Positions 48,286 through 54,546 of a stretch of DNA of 61,196 nt are shown here, piece by piece. The stretch spans positions 1 to 61,196 of the forward strand of contig NZ_JAIMID010000026.1 of assembly GCF_019966535.1 (NCBI RefSeq). The letters run 5' to 3'. The position numbers were made by a program, and so were the translations under genes. The notes below the pieces were generated by a model. That model was not told the DNA's origin. It saw only the letters and a list, made by a program, of their open reading frames with translations, and did not search any database. This stretch comes from Mesobacterium pallidum (lineage in GTDB: Bacteria; Pseudomonadota; Alphaproteobacteria; Rhodobacterales; Rhodobacteraceae). Position 1 is the stretch's first letter, and each line of letters begins with the position of its first letter.

Positions 48286-48311
48286 TCGCCGGGGGCCTTG
48301 GCCCCCGGCGA
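48286..48311 (-). terminator. Strong hairpin, probable terminator or attenuator
   Basis: A perfect 12-base stem (TCGCCGGGGGCC with its complement) closes on a two-base loop between the Met-rich gene and the DsbA-like gene. The T-run after it on the minus strand is short, so it may weaken rather than stop read-through, lowering expression of the downstream genes. Confidence 0.65.
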
Positions 48312-48318
48312 TGATTGA

Positions 48319-48600
48319 TCAGCCCTTGTCGGTCGAAGGGGTGGTTTCATCCTCGGAGTTGTTCATGGCCTCCATCATCTCGGTGCAGGCCTCCATCATC
48401 GGGCCCATTTTCTGCATCATCTTCATCATGGGCATCATGCCGTCCATGCCGGACATATCGCCGTCCATCATATTGCCGGCCATTCCGTTCTCACCGTCCA
48501 TCATCTGGCCGGACGAACCGGTGTTGTCCTGGGCGAATACACTGGTGGCCAAAAGCGCGGATACGGCAGTCGCCATGCTCAGTTTCTTGATAAGTGTCAT
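48319..48600 (-). CDS. Met-rich exported protein (putative copper-binding)
   Basis: A 93-residue protein: signal to about SVFAQD, then a low-complexity part with many Met (GQMMDGENGMAGNMMDGDMS, GMDGMMPMMKMMQKMGPMM) and one Cys in EACTEMMEAM. About a third of the mature residues before residue 80 are Met, typical of periplasmic Cu(I)/Ag(I) sponges such as those near cop genes. It has no catalytic motif. A strong hairpin follows its stop. Confidence 0.78.
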   Translation of the reverse strand: MTLIKKLSMATAVSALLATSVFAQDNTGSSGQMMDGENGMAGNMMDGDMSGMDGMMPMMKMMQKMGPMMEACTEMMEAMNNSEDETTPSTDKG

Positions 48601-48635
48601 TAGTTTCTCCTTAAGGTTTCTTGAGGTTTTCGGGT

Positions 48636-48908
48636 TCAGTCCCTCGGCAGGCCCGGCTCTGCGGCCGTGCTCTTGTTGTCACATGATTTCGATTTGCACA
48701 TCACGCAGGCACCCAGCCCGCACATCACGGCGCAGGGTGCCAGCGCCAGGATCAGCGGAGCGGCCCCGATCGCCGTCACCCAACCCCAGTTCAGGTAAAG
48801 CCCGGCACCGATGATCGTCATTGACGCGAGAATCAGGCTGCGCTGTCCAAATTGTGGCCGCCATGGGCGTGCCACCGGATTCTCAGTGTGAGATGAAGTT
48901 TCAGACAT
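48636..48908 (-). CDS. Small Cys-rich membrane protein
   Basis: A 90-residue protein with two hydrophobic segments (LILASMTIIGAGLYLNWGWV and AIGAAPLILALAPCAVMCGL) and a dense cysteine set at and after the second (PCAVMCGLGACVMCKSKSC: five Cys). It looks like a membrane metal- or thiol-binding protein; the position between the Met-rich gene and TlpA supports copper handling. No named family is recognised with confidence. Confidence 0.65.
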   Translation of the reverse strand: MSETSSHTENPVARPWRPQFGQRSLILASMTIIGAGLYLNWGWVTAIGAAPLILALAPCAVMCGLGACVMCKSKSCDNKSTAAEPGLPRD

Positions 48909-48911
48909 TGG

Positions 48912-49436
48912 TTATTCACTCCTTTCGTTGATGAGATTCTGAATCTGGGCCATGACCTCGGGACTGTCCCATTCGGCCGGCCCGACAAGCCTGCCGCGCT
49001 CGAAACCGTCGCGGTCGATCAGGATCGTGGTGGGAAGGCCCACTACGGCAAACGCTGCCATCACCCGAATGTCTTCGGCGAGGTATGTATCGAGATGACG
49101 AAGACCGATTTCGTCGTAGAAGCGGCGGACGATCTTCATTCCGGCGCGGTCGATCGACAGCGGCAGGACATGGAAGTCGCCGCCGCCCATTTTCTCCTGC
49201 AAGGCGTCGAGCGTCGGCATCTCTTCACGGCAGGGAACGCACCAGGTCGCCCAGATGTTCAGTAGGACCACCCTGCCCCGGAAATCCGCCAGCGTGAGAT
49301 CGCGGCCTTTTCCATCGACGAAAGGTGGCGACAGCATCTCCCGCGGCTTTTCGTGAAGCGGCATTAATGGTCTGGCTTGAACCGGCCCCGCGACGCCGAG
49401 CGCCGCCATACCAGCCAATAACTCGCGTCGTTTCAT
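48912..49436 (-). CDS. TlpA-like thioredoxin-fold protein
   Basis: A 174-residue exported protein with twin-Arg-like start MKRRELLAGMAALGVAGPVQA and a TlpA-like domain: VVLLNIWATWCVPCREEMPTL (CVPC), cis-Pro in VVGLPTTILIDRDG. It probably reduces disulfides in copper-site proteins or cytochrome c using CcdA electrons. Overlaps the CcmG gene by four bases. Confidence 0.89.
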   Translation of the reverse strand: MKRRELLAGMAALGVAGPVQARPLMPLHEKPREMLSPPFVDGKGRDLTLADFRGRVVLLNIWATWCVPCREEMPTLDALQEKMGGGDFHVLPLSIDRAGMKIVRRFYDEIGLRHLDTYLAEDIRVMAAFAVVGLPTTILIDRDGFERGRLVGPAEWDSPEVMAQIQNLINERSE

Positions 49437-50005
49437 GATCCGGCTCCTTCCTGAAGGCGCCGCACCACGGGAAGGATGTCTTCCTCCAGGGAACGACGGT
49501 CAAAGGGGCCGATATGCTTGTAGGCAATTCGGCCCTCGGCATCGATCACGAAGGTCTCGGGCAGGCCGTAAACGCCCCAATCGATGGAGACGCGCCCGTT
49601 CCGGTCGGCGCCGATGCGGGTGTAAGGGTCACCAAGCTCATCGAGAAAGCCCAATGCCTTTTCGGGACGGTCCTTGAAGTTAATGCCGAAGATCGGGACT
49701 TCACCCTGCGCCGCCAGTTCGTTCAGCAACGGCATTTCGACCCGGCACGGTACACACCAGGACGCCCAGACGTTGACCAGGGACACCTGCCCCTTCAGAT
49801 CGGCCGTCGACAGGCCGTTCGGCAGGCCTTCTATCGGCGGCAGGTCGAACTCGGGCACCGCCTTGCCAATAAGCGGTGACGCTAAAGTATCGTCACCATT
49901 GAACAGCCCCCAGTAAAAGCCCGCGCCGATGAGGGCGAAGATCGCGACTGGCATCATAGTTAGTAGCCGACCCTTCCGGCGGCGGGGTTCCTCGGTCACG
50001 CTCAT
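49433..50005 (-). CDS. CcmG/DsbE-type cytochrome c biogenesis thioredoxin
   Basis: A 190-residue membrane-anchored protein (helix about 15-35) with the DsbE pattern: GKAVPEFDLPPIEGLP, VNVWASWCVPCRVEMPLLNEL (CVPC), the GINFKD motif, and GVYGLPETFVIDAEGRIAYKHIG. It reduces apocytochrome c or similar thiols. It overlaps the cytochrome c gene by four bases. Confidence 0.91.
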   Translation of the reverse strand: MSVTEEPRRRKGRLLTMMPVAIFALIGAGFYWGLFNGDDTLASPLIGKAVPEFDLPPIEGLPNGLSTADLKGQVSLVNVWASWCVPCRVEMPLLNELAAQGEVPIFGINFKDRPEKALGFLDELGDPYTRIGADRNGRVSIDWGVYGLPETFVIDAEGRIAYKHIGPFDRRSLEEDILPVVRRLQEGAGS

Positions 50006-50487
50006 AAATCACCTTTGTCGTTGGCAGATACTTCCGCCTGGAATTCGCGCTGTCGATCCGGCCAGGTGCTTTTGATGTAAGAGAGAACATCGGCAATCTC
50101 GTCGTCGGTCAGAATGCCATCGTACGCCGGCATGTCGCTTTCGTAGCCGGGCACGACGGCGCCGACGCCGCCTTTGGTCACAATAAAGAGGTTCCGGTCC
50201 GAATGGTGCCAGGTATGGCCGGTTTCGTCATGTGGCGGCGCGGGCATGCGCCCATTGTCCAGACGCCGCCGCCAATCGGGCTGTCCTTCCAGATCGGCAC
50301 CGTGACAGGATGCGCAATTCTCGGCATAGAGTGTCTCGCCTGCTGCGATGTCGGCTACAGTCACGGGGTCGCCAAGGAAGGTCAATCCGTCCACCGAAGC
50401 TTCGTCGCTTTCCGACTGCGCGAGGACGGCAACACCGATCGCGGTCAATGTGGCAACAGCGGCACCGATTGTTGCGGCCCGCCTCAT
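50002..50487 (-). CDS. Exported class I cytochrome c
   Basis: A 161-residue protein with an N-terminal signal or anchor, one heme site ENCASCHGADLEGQPDW and a likely Met ligand in GYESDMPAYDGILTDDEIADVLSYIKSTWP. Cytochromes of this kind accompany multicopper oxidases in copper loci and may take electrons from Cu(I) oxidation. Start overlaps the small Met-rich gene stop by four bases. Confidence 0.9.
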   Translation of the reverse strand: MRRAATIGAAVATLTAIGVAVLAQSESDEASVDGLTFLGDPVTVADIAAGETLYAENCASCHGADLEGQPDWRRRLDNGRMPAPPHDETGHTWHHSDRNLFIVTKGGVGAVVPGYESDMPAYDGILTDDEIADVLSYIKSTWPDRQREFQAEVSANDKGDL

Positions 50488-50612
50488 GTCGCACTCCTGA
50501 GGTATTTCACGAGTGCGACGATGCTGAGCAGCAGAACCGCGGCGACGAGCAGGAGCAAAAGCCCTCCACCGAACATCATCACCCCCATCATCGGGCCGGT
50601 CATCATATCCAT
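50484..50612 (-). CDS. Small Met-rich single-helix membrane protein (copy 1)
   Basis: A 42-residue protein: Met-rich start MDMMTGPMMGVMMFGG, one hydrophobic helix (GLLLLLVAAVLLLSIVAL) and the basic end VKYLRSAT. The ATG at 50612 lies four bases after the DUF411 gene, and the stop overlaps the cytochrome c start. It closely resembles the 39-residue protein at 57120 in layout and ending. Role unknown, copper-related by context. Confidence 0.7.
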   Translation of the reverse strand: MDMMTGPMMGVMMFGGGLLLLLVAAVLLLSIVALVKYLRSAT

Positions 50613-50616
50613 GCAG

Positions 50617-51114
50617 TTACTCATCGGAGTAAACGGTGATCCCGCCCTCGCCGAACGCATAGGTCTTGAGCGTACCGGTCTTTACGCGTGCCATTCCTGG
50701 CGCGTTCGAAGGCATGCCCGGCAAAGTAATGCCGGTGATGTCGGGCTTCTCCGTGACCAGCCTTTCCAGGATCTCCGAGGGTACCAATCCACTGACATAA
50801 TAGCCTTCGATCTCGGCCAGATGACAGCCGAGCCCCTGCTCGGGAACGCCGACTTCGATTGAGCGCTTATCAAAATCCCGATCGTCGATGCGTGTCACCT
50901 GATAGCCGTTCTCTTCCAGATAATCGGCGTAGCTGTCGCAGCAACCGCAGCCCGGATCGCGCCAGATCGTGATCTGCTTCGTTCCGTCTGACACGTCGGT
51001 ACTTGCGGGACCGGTCGCGTCTTCGGTGCTTTGTGCTGAAGTCAGCGTCGTGAAAGTGAAGGTTCCGCCGACGCCAAGTGCAGCAAGCGAAGCCAGGACA
51101 TATCTTCTGTTCAT
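50617..51114 (-). CDS. DUF411 periplasmic protein (second copy)
   Basis: A 165-residue protein, signal MNRRYVLASLAALGVGGTFT, then the metal/thiol site WRDPGCGCCDSYADYLEENG and the second block LGCHLAEIEGYYVSGLVP, LPGMPSNAPGM. All DUF411 hallmarks are present. I choose the ATG at 51114, with GGAG six bases before; an ATG five codons earlier overlaps the upstream stop and is possible. Expected to bind copper. Confidence 0.9.
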   Translation of the reverse strand: MNRRYVLASLAALGVGGTFTFTTLTSAQSTEDATGPASTDVSDGTKQITIWRDPGCGCCDSYADYLEENGYQVTRIDDRDFDKRSIEVGVPEQGLGCHLAEIEGYYVSGLVPSEILERLVTEKPDITGITLPGMPSNAPGMARVKTGTLKTYAFGEGGITVYSDE

Positions 51115-51125
51115 GGGGTTCTCCA

Positions 51126-52058
51126 TCATGCGACCGCGAGCGCGGCCCAGGTAGCGCCGCCATCGCGGCTGAGGTTCAGGGTGCCGTTGAGGAGGGCGGC
51201 TATGTGATTTTCGTCCCTAGGGTGAACCGCGACGGCCCTCCCCTGCCCTTTTGCCTTGTGCGTCCAGATCACGCCGCCGTCCTGCGACGCCCACACCCCC
51301 GACGGCAGTGCCGCGTAAAGTGTAGACGGTGCCGCAGGGGCACTGGCCAGTGACAGGACCGGCTCGTCCGCCGGCAGGGGTGCCTCGGCAGGTGGCGTGT
51401 CGCCCGTCACCAGCGCGTCCATCGCATTGCCGGGCTGAACGTCTTGCCAGCGGCAGAAACAGTCCGGAACACGGGTCAGGCCTTTCTCGGTTCCCGCATA
51501 GATCCAGATGCCGCCCATTCCGGTTTCGAGATCGACCGATGCCAGCGTCAGCGGGTCACGCTCGGCTGCGTCGAGCCAGGGCCTGTCCATCGCCAGGGCC
51601 CAGGTTGCGCCTGCGTCCTCGCTCTTCCAAAGGCCGTCGCCGCGGATTGCGGCATAGATCATGTCGGGGTTTCCGGCGGCCACGGCCAGCGCGGTGACCT
51701 CGCCGGAGGCAAGCCCCTCGCTTCGGGCAGCCCATGTCGTTCCGCCATCGTCGGACACGGTCACCCCTCCCCGCGCCAAACCGGCAAGGAGACGTCCGGG
51801 ACGCGCAGGATGCGTGGCGATCGAGGAGACCGGGGAAGGTGTTGGCCTGTCATGCCAACTGCGACCGTCATCGGGGCTCGCCCTCAGTGTTGCGCCTGCG
51901 ATCAGCAGCGTGTCGCCATCGAAGGCGAGCGTTCGAATATCGGCCGCCCCGTCGGCCGCGCGCACCGCGCCGGGCAACACGAGCACTGCAGCTGCACCCA
52001 TACCCAGTGCCAGGAAGTGGCGTCTGTCCGGCTCAAAATTCAAGGTGCTGTTTGTCAT
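51126..52058 (-). CDS. BNR/sialidase-like beta-propeller exported protein
   Basis: A 310-residue protein with a twin-Arg signal (DRRHFLALGMGAAAVLVLPGAVRA) and repeated Asp-box (BNR) motifs: ASPDDGRSW, VSDDGGTTWAA, KSEDAGATWAL, ASQDGGVIWT, LSRDGGATWA. This predicts a five- to six-blade propeller. True sialidase catalytic residues are not evident. Similar propellers occur next to DUF411 and cytochrome c genes in copper loci. The ATG at 52058 has GGAGG upstream; longer frames are Arg-rich and belong to the oxidase gene shadow. Confidence 0.75.
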   Translation of the reverse strand: MTNSTLNFEPDRRHFLALGMGAAAVLVLPGAVRAADGAADIRTLAFDGDTLLIAGATLRASPDDGRSWHDRPTPSPVSSIATHPARPGRLLAGLARGGVTVSDDGGTTWAARSEGLASGEVTALAVAAGNPDMIYAAIRGDGLWKSEDAGATWALAMDRPWLDAAERDPLTLASVDLETGMGGIWIYAGTEKGLTRVPDCFCRWQDVQPGNAMDALVTGDTPPAEAPLPADEPVLSLASAPAAPSTLYAALPSGVWASQDGGVIWTHKAKGQGRAVAVHPRDENHIAALLNGTLNLSRDGGATWAALAVA

Positions 52059-52078
52059 TTCTTGTCCTCCTCCGGGTC

Positions 52079-53530
52079 TCATGCGACGCGGATCACGCCC
52101 ATCATTCCCGCGGCTTGGTGTTCGAGAATGTGGCAGTGGAACATCCAGTCGCCGGGATTGTCGGCGACGAAGGCGATCTCGACCCGTTCGCGGGGCGCCA
52201 TCAGCACCGTGTCCTGCCATTCACGATGCTGCGTCGGCGTACCATTTCGGCTGATCACCCGGAACGAATGGCCATGCAGATGGATCGGGTGGTCGAAGGC
52301 GGTCGCGTTGGTCATCTCGAGGATGTGACTGGCACTGCGTTCCAACGTCAGGAACGGATCGAGCACATGGCCCTCGGCGGCCTTTCCGTTGACAAACCAG
52401 ATGCCGCGCCCGTCATGCATCATGCCCATCATACCGCCGCCCATCATGCCGCCACGCGGCTCGAGGCCCATTTCGCGTTCCACCATCATGCCCATCATGC
52501 CGCCGGTGAACGTCACCTCATGACGCTGCGCGGATCTCAGGTTAGGTTCCGGAATGGGGTTGGTGGGCAATGCGATCGGCCAGTCGGGTGTGGCCTCGCG
52601 CAGGGCGGTTTCAGCGTAGGTGAAATCGAGGACTCGAAAATCGTTCCCGCGGTACGCACGGTCTACAAGCTGGGCTTGTGCGCCTGGCTTGCCGGTGCAA
52701 TCCAGGATCACATCGACGCGCATTGCGGGTCCAAGAACGACAACACCGTCCCGCGGCTCATGCGGTGTGACGGGTTGCCCGTCGAGCGCGATGATGCGCG
52801 GTGTATGGTCCCCGAAATCGAGTGCGAAGATCCGGGCATTCGCCGCGTTGATCAGGCGGAGGCGGATCCGTTCCCCCGATGCCACCTCGAGTGTTTCCGG
52901 CACGTGACCGTTGATCGTCACAGTGTTCCCGAGGCGGCCAGCGTGGCTTAAGTCATGGGCATTGCCGAAATCATCCGAAATCGATGCGTCCTCGGCCAGA
53001 CGCCAGTCGTCCAGGACCCAAGTAACATCGCGGTCGACCCGAGGTGGATTGGCCTCCTCGACGATAAGGGGACCGTAGAGACCGCGCCCGACCTGCTCGA
53101 AGCTGCGCTGATGTGGGTGATACCAGAAGGTGCCGGCATCGACTGCATCGAATTCGTAGACGAACTTGTCGCCCGGGGCGATCGGTCCCTGTGTCAAGTG
53201 CGGCACCCCGTCCATTGCGTTGGGAAGCCGGATGCCATGCCAATGCACAGTGGTTTCCTCCGCAAGGTCATTCATAACCTCGACCTGAAGGCGATCACCT
53301 TGTCGAATGCGGATCTCCGGGCCCGGGACCTTACCGTTGTAGCACCAGGCCGCAGTGTCCGGATGTGGCTCGGGAACAAGCCGTGTGCTTCCCGGTGCGG
53401 CCCGGAGTGAGAATTTCCGGGTGGCGGCTTCTGCCATCCTCGGAAAAGGCAGGGTGGCGGACATCACACCCGCGAGCGACGACGCGACAAAGGCGCGGCG
53501 CTTGACGGTAGTTTTGTAGTTGAAAGACAT
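52079..53530 (-). CDS. Multicopper oxidase (CopA/CueO-type)
   Basis: A 483-residue periplasmic oxidase with a twin-arginine signal (TVKRRAFVASSLAGVMSA). Copper motifs in order: TVHWHGIRL, GTFWYHPHQR, then DHPIHLHGHSFRV and DWMFHCHILEHQAAGMM (T1 and trinuclear sites). A Met/Gly-rich insert near residues 330-370 (GGMMGMMVEREMGL, GGMMGGGMMGMMHDGRG) resembles the Met-rich Cu(I) region of CueO. It should oxidize Cu(I) to Cu(II). The start is ATG at 53530; longer frames lack a signal. Confidence 0.93.
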   Translation of the reverse strand: MSFNYKTTVKRRAFVASSLAGVMSATLPFPRMAEAATRKFSLRAAPGSTRLVPEPHPDTAAWCYNGKVPGPEIRIRQGDRLQVEVMNDLAEETTVHWHGIRLPNAMDGVPHLTQGPIAPGDKFVYEFDAVDAGTFWYHPHQRSFEQVGRGLYGPLIVEEANPPRVDRDVTWVLDDWRLAEDASISDDFGNAHDLSHAGRLGNTVTINGHVPETLEVASGERIRLRLINAANARIFALDFGDHTPRIIALDGQPVTPHEPRDGVVVLGPAMRVDVILDCTGKPGAQAQLVDRAYRGNDFRVLDFTYAETALREATPDWPIALPTNPIPEPNLRSAQRHEVTFTGGMMGMMVEREMGLEPRGGMMGGGMMGMMHDGRGIWFVNGKAAEGHVLDPFLTLERSASHILEMTNATAFDHPIHLHGHSFRVISRNGTPTQHREWQDTVLMAPRERVEIAFVADNPGDWMFHCHILEHQAAGMMGVIRVA

Positions 53531-53642
53531 CGGACTGGGGCTCTCTGATAATTCGGTCCTCCGCCGGAGCCAAAGCGGCAACTGCGGTTGGGGAATACCC
53601 GCAGCGCGAAGCAGCATGGCTCCGGCGTCACGGCATGACACT

Positions 53643-53658
53643 GCGGCTGCGAAGCCGC
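53643..53658 (-). terminator. GC-rich hairpin upstream of the multicopper oxidase gene
   Basis: GCGGCT, a four-base loop, then AGCCGC, flanked by further partial pairing (GACAC with GTGTC). It lies just after the stop of the small exported-protein gene at 53672 and 113 bases before the oxidase start, with no T-run. It may be an attenuator or mRNA stabilizer. Confidence 0.4.
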
Positions 53659-53671
53659 GGCGCGTGTCAGT

Positions 53672-54010
53672 TCAGAGAAGGAATCTTGGAGGCTGTTTGG
53701 CAGGTGGGCTGATCAGACCGCGAAAATCCCGCGCGATCGGCAGTCCATGGGCGCTCGAAACTGCAATTAGACCAAATTCCGCCGAGGCTCCCACCAGCGC
53801 GACGGCGGTCGCCGAGTTGCACACGAAATCGCAAGCGATGCCTGAGGGTCCCGCCGAACCATCGCACGCCTCACAGTCGGCACCTGGCATTTCAGCTCCG
53901 GCTGCGATCATTTCAGATGCCATTCTGGCCGAACCGGCCGCATGCACAACCGAGCTTGCCGCGAAGGCGGCAAGGACGGCTATCATGATGAGGCGGGCGA
54001 CAAAGTGCAT
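53672..54010 (-). CDS. Small exported Cys-containing protein (DUF2946-like)
   Basis: A 112-residue protein with a signal or anchor (LIMIAVLAAFAASSVVHA) and a cysteine-bearing middle, GADCEACDGSAGPSGIACDFVCN (five Cys), then a hydrophobic stretch and a Pro/Arg tail (SPPAKQPPRFLL). The layout is like DUF2946-type small proteins found upstream of copper genes. It may bind metal. It is separated from cueR by 19 bases and from the oxidase gene by a hairpin. Confidence 0.65.
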   Translation of the reverse strand: MHFVARLIMIAVLAAFAASSVVHAAGSARMASEMIAAGAEMPGADCEACDGSAGPSGIACDFVCNSATAVALVGASAEFGLIAVSSAHGLPIARDFRGLISPPAKQPPRFLL

Positions 54011-54029
54011 GCGGCTAATTTACCAGTGT

Positions 54030-54458
54030 TCAGAGGGTTGTTCCAGCGGGATGTTTTCGCGTCCCCGCGAGGTCGGAAGGCGTCAGATCATCCATTATCG
54101 GGCAGTCGGGACGATCATCGCCATGACACCGAACAACGAGATCACGAAGCGTCGCGCTAAGCGCCTGCAACTCCTCGATTTTTTGATCCACCCGCGCGAG
54201 GTGACTTTGGGCGATCGCCTTGACGTCGGCGCTGGACCGCTCGCGGTCCTCGTACAATGACAACAGCGTGCGACATTCCTCGATGCCGAAACCCAACGAC
54301 CGCGCCCGGCCGAGAAACGCCAGCTTGTGCAGATCCTGAACAGCAAAATCGCGGTACCCGTTTTCACGCCGCGACGGTTGCACGAGTCCGATATCCTCGT
54401 AATACCGGATTGTTTTTGCGGGCAAACCGCTCTGTTCCGAAACATTTCCAATGTTCAT
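54030..54458 (-). CDS. cueR: MerR-family copper regulator (CueR-like)
   Basis: A 142-residue regulator: MNIGNVSEQSGLPAKTIRYYEDIGLVQPSRRENGYRDF is the MerR helix-turn-helix and wing. The C-terminal metal loop is Cys-111-HGDDRPD-Cys-119-PIM, the CueR Cu(I)/Ag(I)/Au(I) pattern. The start is ATG at 54458; an in-frame TTG nine bases upstream, closer to AAGGAG, is possible. It is transcribed from the CueR-type promoter at 54485-54515, so it autoregulates. Confidence 0.92.
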   Translation of the reverse strand: MNIGNVSEQSGLPAKTIRYYEDIGLVQPSRRENGYRDFAVQDLHKLAFLGRARSLGFGIEECRTLLSLYEDRERSSADVKAIAQSHLARVDQKIEELQALSATLRDLVVRCHGDDRPDCPIMDDLTPSDLAGTRKHPAGTTL

Positions 54459-54484
54459 AGCTGGCAACCCTCTCCTTGAAACAC

Positions 54485-54515
54485 CAGATAGTCCTTCCAC
54501 CTACTGGAAGGTCAA
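54485..54515 (-). promoter_or_regulatory. CueR-type promoter
   Basis: On the minus strand TTGACC (54515-54510) and TATCTG (54490-54485) are 19 bases apart; the region between holds the dyad CCTTCCAGTAGGTGGAAGG. This is the classical CueR site (CCTTCC...GGAAGG in an overlong spacer). It drives cueR and possibly the following copper genes, which lie on the same strand with short gaps. Confidence 0.85.
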
Positions 54516-54546
54516 GGACGCTTGGCAATCTTTTTGTGACGCCCCT

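Noticed and set aside
51734..52951. Plus-strand frame of 405 codons opposite the oxidase and propeller genes
   Set aside because: His-rich only because it is the antisense of Met-rich (ATG) codons; no ribosome site or domain.
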